Shown one piece after another: positions 41,323 through 50,058 of a DNA stretch of 64,000 nt. The notes beneath the pieces are model-generated. The model was not told where the DNA came from, made no database searches, and saw only the letters and a list, made by a program, of their open reading frames with translations. How positions within the stretch are numbered: position 1 is the stretch's first letter; each line of letters opens with the position of its first letter. The stretch is from Evansella caseinilytica (GTDB taxonomy: Bacteria; Bacillota; Bacilli; Bacillales; Salisediminibacteriaceae): positions 186,001 through 250,000 of the forward strand of contig NZ_FNPI01000003.1 of assembly GCF_900107275.1 (NCBI RefSeq), in the 5' to 3' direction. Both the position numbers and the translations under genes were made by a program.

Positions 41323-42099
41323 TTATTTTGGAAAGCCAAGGGTTATCCGCCATTTACCCTTTTTGGTATTGCCTTCATTGGATTTCAGCTCGCATCTTCC
41401 CTTTCCTCTTACAGAAATAACATCGCTTTCTTGAAGCTGGAAACCCGGATCGCTGATCACCTTCCAGTTGACTTTCACCAACCCGCTTTCGATTAACGGT
41501 TTTGCCTTCGATCTGGAAAGATGATGGGCTTCGGCAACAATCGCATCAAGTCTTAAGGATGATACGGTGACCTGCTGGAGCAAGGTATCGCTTTCGACAT
41601 GCAAAACATCTTTTTCATCGCTTACATGGTGTAATGAAACATTGGCTTTACCGACGGATGTCAAATTCCATTGGACAAAATCAGCAACTTCCTCGGCAAC
41701 AATCACTTGGAAACGACTGCCGTCGGACAAAATGTCTCCGAATTTTTCCCGCTTTAACCCGATGTTCATCAAAGCGCCCAAAATATTCCGGTGCTCCAAT
41801 TTGACAAATTTGGACGGATACTGCATTTCAAAAACCGCGGTTTCGAAATCCGACCGTTCCGGTACGAAATACGCCGGAAACAATAAGCACCGCTTTCTTT
41901 CCGCCTGCTCGGCACCGCCGTTGAAATCGCAGTTCACATCCTCCTGTTTTCCGATGAGCGACCGAACGATTGTCCGCTGCCGCGGGTCAAGAAAGTCTGT
42001 AAGCCTTGGACGATATTGCTCTGTGACTGTCCGTTTCCATTCCAGCACCTGATCGACAAAAGGATGCTCTTCCCTGCGAAAGTGCTCGTATATGCTCAT
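41323..42099 (-). CDS. ylmH: S4-domain RNA-binding protein YlmH
   Basis: RNA-binding protein conserved next to division genes in Firmicutes; recent work on the family connects it with rescue of stalled ribosomes. The 258 residues have an N-terminal domain starting MSIYEHFRREEHPFVDQ and a C-terminal S4 domain, RLDAIVAEAHHLSRSKAKPL to VISVRGKGRCEL. GGAGGGG precedes the ATG. It follows ylmG by 21 bp. Confidence 0.93.
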   Translation of the reverse strand: MSIYEHFRREEHPFVDQVLEWKRTVTEQYRPRLTDFLDPRQRTIVRSLIGKQEDVNCDFNGGAEQAERKRCLLFPAYFVPERSDFETAVFEMQYPSKFVKLEHRNILGALMNIGLKREKFGDILSDGSRFQVIVAEEVADFVQWNLTSVGKANVSLHHVSDEKDVLHVESDTLLQQVTVSSLRLDAIVAEAHHLSRSKAKPLIESGLVKVNWKVISDPGFQLQESDVISVRGKGRCELKSNEGNTKKGKWRITLGFPK

Positions 42100-42120
42100 G
42101 CCTGCCCCTCCGCTGCTTTA

Positions 42121-42384
42121 TTAACCGAGCATGCGGAAGATGAAGGATACGCCGCTCATCGCCAAGTTCAGTACAAAAATGGCGACGATCGGGGAAATAT
42201 CAATCATTCCGAGCGGCGGGATGATTTGTCGAAACGGTGTCAAATATGGTTCGACAAGCCTGCCGATTAACCGGCCGAAACTCGTTTCTCTTGAATTCGG
42301 AAACCAGGACATGAAAATATAAATAATTGTCAGAAACAAGTAAATCGTCATGATATTTATGATAAATCTTTCCAAGTACGCCAT
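42121..42384 (-). CDS. ylmG: YggT-family membrane protein YlmG
   Basis: Small 87-residue integral membrane protein with two hydrophobic segments (about 5-25 and 65-85) separated by the conserved SWFPNSRETSFGRL and EPYLTPFRQIIPPLGMIDISP. The family lies next to sepF or ylmE in many bacteria and is linked genetically to division, but the biochemical role is unknown. Confidence 0.92.
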   Translation of the reverse strand: MAYLERFIINIMTIYLFLTIIYIFMSWFPNSRETSFGRLIGRLVEPYLTPFRQIIPPLGMIDISPIVAIFVLNLAMSGVSFIFRMLG

Positions 42385-42404
42385 GTTCTCACCTTCCTAC
42401 ATTT

Positions 42405-42440
42405 TTGTTCAATAAGATAAAAAGTGATCTTTTTGAACAA
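42405..42440. repeat. GTTCAAAAAG palindrome between sepF and ylmG
   Basis: TTGTTCAATAAGAT and ATCTTTTTGAACAA arms around a loop of about 8 nt (plus strand). It lies between two genes of the same transcription unit, 10 bp after the sepF stop. Confidence 0.75.
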
Positions 42441-42450
42441 GTACGAATTA

Positions 42451-42867
42451 TTAATCGTGAAGCATTTCGGAGATTGTTCCTGAAACGTCCACATTGTCAG
42501 GAGTGCATAAAAAGATATTCGTTCCCAACTTTTGAATATTTCCGCCGATGGCATAAACGGTTCCGCTGATAAAATCAACGATCCGCTTCGCTTGTTCGTG
42601 AGGCAGACGCTGCAAATTAATGACGACGGACTTCCGGTTTTTCAAATGATCGGCAATCTCCTGTGCTTCATCATATGAATGGGGCTCCGTGAGGATCACT
42701 TTCGCCTGGTTCTGAATGCTTGTCAGGCTGACGACATTTTGCTTATGTTCCCTCTCTTGACGACGCTGTTGCGGTGCCTCCGGCTGCTCGTTAGCGAATT
42801 CGTCTTCCGCTTCAATATATTCGTCTTCCAATTCGAAAAACCGTTTGAATTTTCCTTTGATGCTCAT
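42451..42867 (-). CDS. sepF: Cell-division protein SepF
   Basis: Binds FtsZ and membrane and forms rings that organise the septum. The N-terminal amphipathic membrane anchor ([11 protein letters not shown]) and acidic linker precede the C-terminal SepF domain ([16 protein letters not shown] to [22 protein letters not shown]). The frame begins with GTG and three ATG codons in a row; GAGGTG fits best with the ATG at 42867, giving 138 residues. Confidence 0.95.
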   Translation of the reverse strand: MSIKGKFKRFFELEDEYIEAEDEFANEQPEAPQQRRQEREHKQNVVSLTSIQNQAKVILTEPHSYDEAQEIADHLKNRKSVVINLQRLPHEQAKRIVDFISGTVYAIGGNIQKLGTNIFLCTPDNVDVSGTISEMLHD

Positions 42868-42903
42868 CATCATCACCTCATATTATAGCGTATTGCCTCC
42901 GGC

Positions 42904-43593
42904 CTATTCCTTACCCACGAGCGCGGATCCAATGCGAACGAACGTCGCTCCTTCTTCCACGGCGATTTCGTAATCGTTCGACATCCCCATGGAAAGCTCG
43001 TGACAAGGGGCATGGGGCAGTGCCAATGCCTCAACGCCTTCCTTCAGCTCTCGTAATTTGCGAAAATACGGTCTGACTTCTTCTGGATGATCCACAAACG
43101 GTGCCATTGTCATCAAGCCGACAACTTCGATGGCAGCGTACTCGCCTAGCGCCTTAATAAAAGAAACCGTCTCCTCCGGTGAAATCCCCGACTTCGTTGT
43201 TTCTCCGGAGACATTGACCTGTACGAAGCATTTCGTTTTTTTTCCTTCCGGCATTCGCTTGTCGATTTCTTTTGCTAGTGACAGTCTGTCCAAAGAATGA
43301 ATATAGTCAAACTTGCCAAGCATTTTTTTTACTTTTTTCGATTGAAGATTGCCGATAAAGTGCCATTCCGCCTGTTCTCCGTCGAGAGCAGCCCGCTTTT
43401 CGACACCTTCTTCCACACGGTTTTCACCAATATGTTCAATTCCCGCATCAAGCGCTTCCTTTGCTCGTTCGATAGAAACGTACTTCGTCACGGCGATAAT
43501 GCGGACGGCCGCCGGCTCACGCCCGGCCTGTTGACACGCGGCATCAATGGCGGCTTGAATTTGTTGTAACTGGCTTTTCACTGACACAAACAT
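42904..43593 (-). CDS. ylmE: YggS-family pyridoxal phosphate homeostasis protein YlmE
   Basis: PLP-binding single-domain protein (COG0325) that buffers pyridoxal phosphate. The 229 residues have the cofactor lysine in IIAVTKYVSIERA, GENRVEEG, HFIGNLQSKK, LSMGMSNDYEIAVEEG and VRIGSALVG. The frame is open to 43629, but GGAGG before the ATG at 43593 decides the start. In B. subtilis ylmD lies between ylmC and ylmE; it is absent here. Confidence 0.93.
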   Translation of the reverse strand: MFVSVKSQLQQIQAAIDAACQQAGREPAAVRIIAVTKYVSIERAKEALDAGIEHIGENRVEEGVEKRAALDGEQAEWHFIGNLQSKKVKKMLGKFDYIHSLDRLSLAKEIDKRMPEGKKTKCFVQVNVSGETTKSGISPEETVSFIKALGEYAAIEVVGLMTMAPFVDHPEEVRPYFRKLRELKEGVEALALPHAPCHELSMGMSNDYEIAVEEGATFVRIGSALVGKE

Positions 43594-43732
43594 AGCATCC
43601 TCCATATGGTTCAACAAACGTTTATCCATATCATTATCATAATGAAACTTTGCTTATCAAGCAACGATTTATCGATAAGAACAATCATTTTTTCTGTTAT
43701 TATATCAAAAATACCTATTCGATCGACAAAAA

Positions 43733-43884
43733 GCCATGCGCACTCTCTGTTCAGCGGCAATCGCCGTTATGTATCCATAGCCGCTTTTTGGACCGCTTCC
43801 CACAAAGACTGCCGGTCAAGCGGTCCATAAGCAGCCAACAAACGAGTTCCCTGTTCCCCGGACTTTTTAAACATCCCCTGAAAG
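43733..43884. repeat. Repeat in the ylmC-ylmE gap, with GGATGTTTAAAAAGTCCGG end
   Basis: On the minus strand it begins GGGGATGTTTAAAAAGTCCGGG, sharing this end with the 14152-14332 repeat, but the body differs. It contains the perfect inverted repeat GGACCGCTT / AAGCGGTCC (43790-43798, 43818-43826) and GGCGATTGCC. A 60-codon frame crosses it but looks repeat-derived. It begins directly after the ylmC stop. The remaining gap to 43594 holds nothing clear. Confidence 0.6.
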
Positions 43885-43890
43885 GCACCA

Positions 43891-44163
43891 TCAATCGGCT
43901 TTATCATCAGCGGCAGTGACAACCTCACCGGAAGATTTATAACGTACAAGAATCACATCCGACCCGATCTTCACAACGTTTTTCCAAGGGATGATGACCT
44001 CCTGATCCCGTTGAAACAAATTCATCATTTTTCCGCCGCCGATGATCAATGCTTCAATTTTTCCGGTCTCCAGGTTAATGTCCAGATCAGAAATATGTCC
44101 TAACAACCGTCCGTCAGACAAATTAACAATATCTTTGGATTGAATGTCTGATATTTTTAGCAT
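43891..44163 (-). CDS. ylmC: PRC-barrel protein YlmC/YmxH family
   Basis: A 90-residue PRC-barrel domain protein of the sporulation-associated YlmC/YmxH family. It starts MLKISDIQSKDIVNLSDGRLLG and contains DLDINLETGKIEALIIGG and IPWKNVVKIGSDVILVR. The frame extends to 44226 but GGAGGAGG before the ATG at 44163 decides. Function is not established; it follows sigG as in B. subtilis. Confidence 0.9.
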   Translation of the reverse strand: MLKISDIQSKDIVNLSDGRLLGHISDLDINLETGKIEALIIGGGKMMNLFQRDQEVIIPWKNVVKIGSDVILVRYKSSGEVVTAADDKAD

Positions 44164-44249
44164 TCGGATCTTCCCTCCTCCTCCATTCTGTACAGTGTAT
44201 GCATGACTTGTATCAGTTATTTCCAATCTTCTTTTAAAAAAGAGACACA

Positions 44250-44302
44250 GAAAAAGAAAAAAGGGTGTCCTGAAAGGTTCGCTTTCGCCTTACGGGACAC
44301 CG
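44250..44302 (-). terminator. Intrinsic terminator after sigG
   Basis: GGTGTCC / GGACACC arms with an inner GGCGAAAGCG hairpin, followed by CTTTTTTCTTTTT on the minus strand. Located 123 bp after sigG, before ylmC. Confidence 0.88.
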
Positions 44303-44424
44303 CTGTTAATGCTGATTTTTTTTAGTTGTTCTGTAAACGCAGCCGGTGTTGGTGATGGCGCGTTTTCCACTTATGCGATTCCTTGTTCTTTCGGCATCGG
44401 ATCGGATGCTGCATGCAGAACATA

Positions 44425-45210
44425 TTATTCTTTCGCATGCTTGTTCATTTGCTGGATAGCTGCCTTTTCCAGGCGGGATACTTGCGCCTGTGAAATGCCG
44501 ATTTCTTCCGCAACCTCCATCTGCGTTTTTCCTTGAAAAAACCTCATGTCCAAAATCATTTTTTCCCTGTCATTTAATCGGACCATCGCCTCTTTTAACG
44601 CGATCTCTTCAATCCACTGATTATCTTTTTGCTTATCGTCGCTGATTTGATCCATCACATATATAGGATCTCCGCCGTCGTTGTAAATCGGTTCAAATAA
44701 AGATACCGGATCTTGAATTGCGTCAAGGGCAAAAACAATATCCTCTTTAGGAACATCCAGCACTTTGGCGATTTCCTGCACCGTCGGCTCCCGTTCGCGG
44801 TTTTTTTCACTCATCAAATCATCCCGTACTTGAAGCGCCTTGTAAGCAATATCCCTCAGTGACCTTGAAACACGAATCGGGTTGTTGTCCCGCAGGTACC
44901 TCCGTATTTCCCCGATAATCATCGGGACAGCGTACGTAGAAAATTTGACATTTTGACTTAAATCAAAGTTATCAATAGATTTCATTAATCCGATGCACCC
45001 GACCTGAAATAAATCGTCTACGTATTCTCCGCGATTGTTAAATCGCTGAATGACGCTTAATACGAGACGTAAATTTCCGTTGACAAGGGTCTCTCTTGCC
45101 GTAGGATCGCCATTTTGCATTTTTTCAAACAGAATCCGCATTTCTTTGTTCTTCAAAACAGGTAGCTTTGATGTATCAACACCACAAATTTCCACTTTGT
45201 TTCGAGTCAA
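44425..45210 (-). CDS. sigG: Sporulation sigma factor SigG (late forespore)
   Basis: Directs late forespore transcription. The protein begins TRNKVEICGVDTSKLPVLKN, nearly identical to known SigG, then region 2 (DDLFQVGCIGLMKSIDNFDL), region 3 and region 4 with the helix-turn-helix MEVAEEIGISQAQVSRLEK. Start is a TTG at 45210 behind GGGAGGGAAG, giving 261 residues; a TTG 15 bp upstream is too close to that site. It has its own forespore-type promoter. Confidence 0.97.
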   Translation of the reverse strand: MTRNKVEICGVDTSKLPVLKNKEMRILFEKMQNGDPTARETLVNGNLRLVLSVIQRFNNRGEYVDDLFQVGCIGLMKSIDNFDLSQNVKFSTYAVPMIIGEIRRYLRDNNPIRVSRSLRDIAYKALQVRDDLMSEKNREREPTVQEIAKVLDVPKEDIVFALDAIQDPVSLFEPIYNDGGDPIYVMDQISDDKQKDNQWIEEIALKEAMVRLNDREKMILDMRFFQGKTQMEVAEEIGISQAQVSRLEKAAIQQMNKHAKE

Positions 45211-45245
45211 TGTCTTCCCTCCCAACAGGAGCTGCTGTACAAAAT

Positions 45246-45275
45246 TCAGTATCTCCTGGACAGGGAAATTTATGC
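45246..45275 (-). promoter_or_regulatory. Sigma-F/sigma-G promoter of sigG
   Basis: Minus strand: -35 GCATA (45271-45275) and -10 GATACTGA (45246-45253) with 17 bp between, within GGAGATACTG. This fits forespore sigma consensus and lies 36 bp before the sigG start. Confidence 0.7.
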
Positions 45276-45303
45276 AGACCTTCCATTCAAAATTGAGCGA
45301 TCT

Positions 45304-46023
45304 CTAGAGCATCTTATTGAATTCTTTGCGCAGGCGCTTAATAATTCTTTTTTCCAGCCGGGAAATGTAGGATTGGGAAATGCCAAGCATATCGGCAACA
45401 TCTTTCTGTGTTTTTTCTTCCCCGCCCGCAAGTCCGAAACGAAGTTCCATTATTTGTTTTTCCCGGTCGTTCAATGCTTCCAACGCCTTGACAAGCAATT
45501 TCCGATCCACTTTGTCTTCGATGCCTTTCGTAATAATGTCTTCTTCTGTGCCGAGTACATCGGATAATAATAATTCATTGCCATCCCAATCAATATTCAA
45601 CGGTTCGTCGAACGATACTTCCGAGCGGATTTTATTATTTCTCCTTAAGTACATTAAAATTTCATTTTCAATGCAGCGGGAGGCGTAGGTTGCCAATTTG
45701 ATTTTCTTCTCGGGATCAAATGTGTTGACAGCCTTGATCAAGCCGATCGTACCGATGCTGATTAAATCCTCGATGTTGATTCCGGTATTCTCAAACTTCC
45801 TGGCAATGTACACGACGAGACGCAAATTGCGCTCAATCAGGATGGAGCGTACTGTCTCATCACCGGATGGCAGCTTCTTCAGCAAATACGCTTCTTCATC
45901 TTTTGTCAGCGGCGGGGGCAATGCTTCGCTGCCGCCTATGTAAAATACTTCGTCCGCTTTTATCCCAAGTTTCGACAATAGTTTATACCACCAAAACTTT
46001 ATTCGTATTGTCCATTTTTTCAC
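45304..46023 (-). CDS. sigE: Sporulation sigma factor SigE precursor (mother cell)
   Basis: Early mother-cell sigma factor made as an inactive precursor and cut by SpoIIGA. The 239 residues begin with a hydrophobic, basic pro-sequence ([15 protein letters not shown]); cleavage is expected near [13 protein letters not shown] (about residue 28). Region 2 includes [19 protein letters not shown] and region 4 [19 protein letters not shown]. It follows spoIIGA by 36 bp. Confidence 0.97.
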   Translation of the reverse strand: MKKWTIRIKFWWYKLLSKLGIKADEVFYIGGSEALPPPLTKDEEAYLLKKLPSGDETVRSILIERNLRLVVYIARKFENTGINIEDLISIGTIGLIKAVNTFDPEKKIKLATYASRCIENEILMYLRRNNKIRSEVSFDEPLNIDWDGNELLLSDVLGTEEDIITKGIEDKVDRKLLVKALEALNDREKQIMELRFGLAGGEEKTQKDVADMLGISQSYISRLEKRIIKRLRKEFNKML

Positions 46024-46059
46024 AATTCATCATCCCCTTCTTATTAAATGGTTCGCTGA

Positions 46060-46971
46060 TTACGAAGTTTGTTTTTTCTTTTGCATCATACTTGGGTGAA
46101 GCAGGCAATCGTAATCCTGACAGTCTGATAACGGTGTATGACTTAAACCTACGAGTACTCGCCGGCAGCGATAAGGCTGTCCGTTATCATCAACAATGAC
46201 TTCATCCGGCTTTACGGCCCATAAAAAGCGCTGGTGATTCCCGACCGTCCGGAATGGAACGATCGTCATTCTTCCGGCAAATTTTTCCGGGAAATCTTCT
46301 TCGAAAATGGCCGATTTTTTTGTCATTTGGACAATAGAATTTGGGAATTGATTTCCCACAACCGTCATATCTATAATCATGACAGGACGTCTCGTTAGCG
46401 GATCTTCCAGGCGGTTTCCACTGTCAACAAACCCTTTGAGCTGTATTTCTGTTCCCGCGATTTGAACGATAACCGGATAAATTTGATCGTAACGGATTTT
46501 TTCCGTCTCGATATCTTCCAGCTGCTTTCTGGAGTACCAATAAACAAGCGGCAGTCCCGCAATAACAAACAGCCAGCTGACCGGACTTCCAAACCCGCTA
46601 GTTTGTGTTGCAAACGTCCCTTTAATAAAGGACGAATCGGTTTTCAGAAAGTAGTGCAGCCCTAAAAGACCACCTCCTACAGCAAAATTGACGAAAAAAA
46701 ATGTGAACCACGCTTGTATAAATAAGCGGAAGCGGTAAAATCCGAAGCTGACGAGGATGATCACAACGGAATAGAGCCCTTTTATCCCTGGATGCATCGC
46801 AACGGCTTCAAACGGGGTGAACAGAAAGAACACATAGAGGGAAGCTACAAAGCCACCGGCAAACAAACGCAGCTTACCTGGACTTCTTTTCAGTACGATT
46901 GCCGTTAGTGAAAGAAGCAACAGATCGATGAAAAAGTTTAACAGCCACACTATATCGAGATAGATTACCAC
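46060..46971 (-). CDS. spoIIGA: Sigma-E processing aspartic protease SpoIIGA
   Basis: Membrane protease of the sporulation septum that cleaves pro-SigE after signalling by SpoIIR. The N-terminal half has five hydrophobic segments; the C-terminal half has the catalytic motif FVDSGNRLEDPLT. The open frame extends to 47037, but orthologues begin at the IYLDIVWLLNF stretch, so the GTG at 46971 preceded by GGTGG is the likely start (303 residues). Confidence 0.94.
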   Translation of the reverse strand: MVIYLDIVWLLNFFIDLLLLSLTAIVLKRSPGKLRLFAGGFVASLYVFFLFTPFEAVAMHPGIKGLYSVVIILVSFGFYRFRLFIQAWFTFFFVNFAVGGGLLGLHYFLKTDSSFIKGTFATQTSGFGSPVSWLFVIAGLPLVYWYSRKQLEDIETEKIRYDQIYPVIVQIAGTEIQLKGFVDSGNRLEDPLTRRPVMIIDMTVVGNQFPNSIVQMTKKSAIFEEDFPEKFAGRMTIVPFRTVGNHQRFLWAVKPDEVIVDDNGQPYRCRRVLVGLSHTPLSDCQDYDCLLHPSMMQKKKQTS

Positions 46972-47004
46972 ATCGGTCCACCATCCGCATCGGATTTTGA
47001 AACT

Positions 47005-47037
47005 AGTATATCTTAAGTACTTTTTTAAGTCTGTCAC
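47005..47037 (-). promoter_or_regulatory. Candidate spoIIG promoter with long spacer
   Basis: Minus strand GTGACA (47032-47037) and TATACT (47005-47010) are 21 bp apart. B. subtilis spoIIG has a sigma-A promoter with an unusually long spacer (22 bp) that needs Spo0A. I found no clean Spo0A box (TGTCGAA) here, so the call is tentative. Confidence 0.35.
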
Positions 47038-47126
47038 TTTGTGCCATCGGAACGGTACTTATTTTGGCAGTTTTTCTTATGTTTTGTAAGTTCTAAGAAG
47101 CTGTTCAATAAGATCGTTTTTTCAAC

Positions 47127-47167
47127 AGAAAAAGAGCCAGCGTGGAGATAATTTCTCCAGCTGGCCC
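47127..47167 (-). terminator. Intrinsic terminator after ftsZ
   Basis: GCCAGCTGGAGA / TCTCCACGCTGGC followed by TCTTTTT on the minus strand, 48 bp after the ftsZ stop. It insulates ftsAZ from spoIIG. Confidence 0.9.
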
Positions 47168-47214
47168 TCATAGAGGATGGCGGCCGTGACCCACCGCTGA
47201 TTGGAAAAGCCGCG

Positions 47215-48354
47215 TTAAGGCCGTTTTTTGCGATTGCGAAGAAATGTCGGGATATCGAGTGTATCCAGTTCATCTTCCGCTGGCGGCTTTGTTCCGTGGC
47301 TTGCGCTCCCGGCATCCTGTTTTGGCTCCGTGCGCTGCACAGGCTTTGTTCGCTGCTGCAGCGCAGGCGATACCCGGCTTGCCGCCGGTTTTTCCGCCTG
47401 CGCTTCGTCAAAGCCTGTCGCTATCACCGTTACGACAATTTCATCCTTTAAATCTTCATTGATTACCGATCCAAAAATCATGTTGACTTCACTGTCCGAA
47501 GCCGTCGACACGATTTCGGCTGCTTCATGAACTTCAAACAAGCTGAGATTCATGCCGCCGGTGATGTTCATAAGAACTCCCTGCGCCCCATCAATGGATG
47601 TTTCCAGCAACGGGGAGGAAATGGCTTTTTTCGCCGCTTCTGCCGCCCGATTCTCACCGGTGGCGACACCGATTCCCATCAGTGCAGAGCCTTTTTCGCT
47701 CATGATTGTTTTCACATCGGCAAAGTCCAAGTTAATTAATCCGGGAACGGCAATCAAATCAGATATGCCTTGTACACCCTGTCGTAAAACATTGTCCGCT
47801 TCCCGGAACGCTTCAAGCATTGGTGTATTTTTATCAACGATTTCCAGCAGGCGGTCATTTGGAATGATAATCAGCGTATCAACCTTCTCTTTTAAGGCTG
47901 CAATTCCACCGCTTGCCTGCATCATTCGTTTTCTGCCTTCAAATGTAAATGGACGCGTCACCACACCTACCGTGAGAGCGCCTAATTCCTTTGCTATTTC
48001 CGCGATAACCGGAGCCGCACCGGTTCCTGTTCCCCCGCCCATTCCGGCAGTGATAAAAACCATATCCGAACCGCTTAAAACTTCTTCCAACTGCTCGCGG
48101 CTTTCTTCCGCCGCTTTTTTACCGACTTCCGGATTAGCTCCGGCTCCCAGTCCTCTTGTCAGCTTACCGCCTAATTGAAGCTTAGTTTCAGCTTTGGATA
48201 GATGCAATGCTTGCGCGTCTGTGTTTACGGCGATAAAATCTACACCTTGTAATCCATTTTCAATCATCCGGTTGACGGCGTTGCTACCGCCGCCGCCGAC
48301 ACCAATGACTTTTATTGTCGCTAATTGATCCATGTCCATTTCAAATTCCAACAT
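47215..48354 (-). CDS. ftsZ: Cell-division tubulin homologue FtsZ
   Basis: GTPase that polymerises into the Z ring. The 379 residues have the GTP-binding GGGTGTG at 106-112, NTDAQAL, the T7 loop region [11 protein letters not shown], a variable proline/lysine-rich linker and the conserved tail [11 protein letters not shown] that binds FtsA and SepF. The frame extends to 48435 through a repeat palindrome, but GGGGGATCAG precedes the ATG at 48354 and orthologues begin MLEFE. Confidence 0.98.
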   Translation of the reverse strand: MLEFEMDMDQLATIKVIGVGGGGSNAVNRMIENGLQGVDFIAVNTDAQALHLSKAETKLQLGGKLTRGLGAGANPEVGKKAAEESREQLEEVLSGSDMVFITAGMGGGTGTGAAPVIAEIAKELGALTVGVVTRPFTFEGRKRMMQASGGIAALKEKVDTLIIIPNDRLLEIVDKNTPMLEAFREADNVLRQGVQGISDLIAVPGLINLDFADVKTIMSEKGSALMGIGVATGENRAAEAAKKAISSPLLETSIDGAQGVLMNITGGMNLSLFEVHEAAEIVSTASDSEVNMIFGSVINEDLKDEIVVTVIATGFDEAQAEKPAASRVSPALQQRTKPVQRTEPKQDAGSASHGTKPPAEDELDTLDIPTFLRNRKKRP

Positions 48355-48396
48355 TTCTGATCCCCCAATCCATCTTGGTTCACACAATACTAGAGC

Positions 48397-48435
48397 GTGT
48401 TCAAAAGATAAAATGTGATCTTTTTGAACAAACAC
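48397..48435. repeat. GTTCAAAAAG palindrome between ftsA and ftsZ
   Basis: Plus strand GTGTTCAAAAGATAA and GATCTTTTTGAACAAACAC arms. It begins 2 bp after the ftsA stop codon and ends 42 bp before the ftsZ start, so it forms an intercistronic hairpin in ftsAZ mRNA. Confidence 0.8.
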
Positions 48436-48437
48436 TG

Positions 48438-49730
48438 CTATTCAAAAAACATTTTCAGTAAGTTCGAAACTCTTTTTTTGACTCCCGGACCGTCTTTTTT
48501 ATCCTGGCGCTTTTCCTTCGGCGCTTTCTCCGCGCGTTCCTTTCGTTCACCAGTGCTTTCGGCCAGCGGACTGACACTCGCAGCGAGCTCTTTTCCCTGG
48601 ACGCGCATATTTCGGTGGGCGAAGGTAATTAATCCAACTCCATTAGTATATTGCGGTTCACGGACTCCAATGTAATCGGGAATAGCAATACGCACATTCG
48701 TCTGTAACACTTCTCTCGCCAGTTCAAGAACTCCCGGTATTTTGACGGTACCGCCGGTAAGAACGTAACCGCCAGGTAAATCATGATATCCCAGGCGCTG
48801 AAGTTCTTTCCGCGACAACTGCAGCATTTCTTCCACTCTCGGCTCAATGATATTTGCCAATTGCCATTGTGAAAACAGTTGCTTCTGATCACTGCCAATC
48901 TCCGAAACTTCAAATGTTTCATCATCGGAGGCAAGCGCAATATAGGCATGTCCGTATTCCGTTTTTACTTTTTCCGCTTCCCCGGTTGAAGTACGAAAAC
49001 CGATGGATATATCATTTGTAATGTGATCTCCGCCAACCGGAATCTGTTTTGTTCCTTGCAGTATGCCATTTTCAAACACGGAAACGGTCGTTGATCCGCC
49101 TCCCATATCAATGAGAGCAACGCCAAGGCTTTTCTCGTCCTTTGACAGGGCGATTGATCCTGCCGCCAGCGGTTGAAGGACAATATCGGCAACGTGCAAA
49201 CCGGCCTTTTCAATGCATCGCAATACGTTATGCAGCATTGTTCTTGATCCGGTAATGATCGTCCCTTCCATTTCCAAACGCACGCCGATCATACCGCGCG
49301 GATCGTTGATTTCGTCAAGGCCGTCGACGATAAATTGTTTTGGGATAACATCGATAATTTCTCTTTCCGGCGGGATGGACACTACCTGCGCCGCATCAAT
49401 GACGCGGGTCACATCTTCATCCCCTATTTCCCGATCTTCACTCGACACAGCCACCACGCCATGACATGGTTGTAATTGAATATGATTCCCCGTCACTCCG
49501 ACAATAACATGTTCAATGGAAAGACCGATCATTCTCTCCGCCTTTTCCACAGCAGTACGGATGGATTGAACAGTTTCATCTATGTCGACAATGGATCCTT
49601 TTTTGATCCCTTCAGAATGCGTTTCTCCAACTCCAATGATATTAAGTGATCCATTAGCCATTTCTCCAATTACTACACGAACAAATGATGTGCCGATATC
49701 CAGTGTTACATAAGTGTCGTGGTTGTTCAT
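48438..49730 (-). CDS. ftsA: Cell-division actin homologue FtsA
   Basis: Actin-like ATPase that tethers FtsZ to the membrane. The 430 residues have the phosphate-1 motif [14 protein letters not shown], the SHS2 insert, phosphate-2 [16 protein letters not shown] and adenosine motif [12 protein letters not shown]. The C-terminus ends in an amphipathic helix ([12 protein letters not shown]) for membrane binding. GGAGGTG precedes the ATG. Confidence 0.97.
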   Translation of the reverse strand: MNNHDTYVTLDIGTSFVRVVIGEMANGSLNIIGVGETHSEGIKKGSIVDIDETVQSIRTAVEKAERMIGLSIEHVIVGVTGNHIQLQPCHGVVAVSSEDREIGDEDVTRVIDAAQVVSIPPEREIIDVIPKQFIVDGLDEINDPRGMIGVRLEMEGTIITGSRTMLHNVLRCIEKAGLHVADIVLQPLAAGSIALSKDEKSLGVALIDMGGGSTTVSVFENGILQGTKQIPVGGDHITNDISIGFRTSTGEAEKVKTEYGHAYIALASDDETFEVSEIGSDQKQLFSQWQLANIIEPRVEEMLQLSRKELQRLGYHDLPGGYVLTGGTVKIPGVLELAREVLQTNVRIAIPDYIGVREPQYTNGVGLITFAHRNMRVQGKELAASVSPLAESTGERKERAEKAPKEKRQDKKDGPGVKKRVSNLLKMFFE

Positions 49731-50058
49731 TGTCTGGCACCTCCTTAACTACTGCATCCTATAGCAATGTTTTCGCATTGCGTTGTGCGCGAGCGCACTC
49801 TTTTATAACAATGCTTTGGCATTTCGCTGCGCTTCAATGAGCACCTTGCTTTACAGCGGTAGGCGGCTTCGCAGCAACAGCACAATAACTTTCAACAGCC
49901 GTCCTCTATAATGGTCTCAGCCGATACCTGTTGATGATTGTCTGCTTCGTGAATTTTCCATGAATGGGAATGGAAATGTAATCAATGTATTCAACATTCA
50001 CACGTCATTCCCTCTTTTTTTTCTGCAATTTCATGCAATTATAAATATTACTTTTTCG
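49731..50058 (-). promoter_or_regulatory. ftsA upstream region with candidate promoters and tandem dyads
   Basis: A 328-bp gap without a gene. It holds a sigma-H-like site (listed separately) and two imperfect copies of a 29-bp block, AGCAATGTTTTCGCATTGCG (49763-49782) and AACAATGCTTTGGCATTTCG (49807-49826), each a small dyad with a TATA-like run on its minus-strand downstream side. No open frame looks real. Confidence 0.45.
49987..50015 (-). promoter_or_regulatory. Candidate sigma-H promoter of ftsA
   Basis: Minus strand AGAGGGAAT (50007-50015) and GTTGAATAC (49987-49995), 11 bp apart, each one mismatch from the sigma-H boxes RNAGGAWWW and RNNGAATWW. B. subtilis ftsAZ also has a sigma-H promoter used early in sporulation. 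Confidence 0.5.

Noticed and set aside
43767-43949. 60-codon minus-strand frame ending in the ylmC-ylmE gap
   Set aside because: Starts inside ylmC in another frame and is mostly encoded by the repeat; no start signal. Considered as a ylmD remnant, but no ylmD motif was seen.
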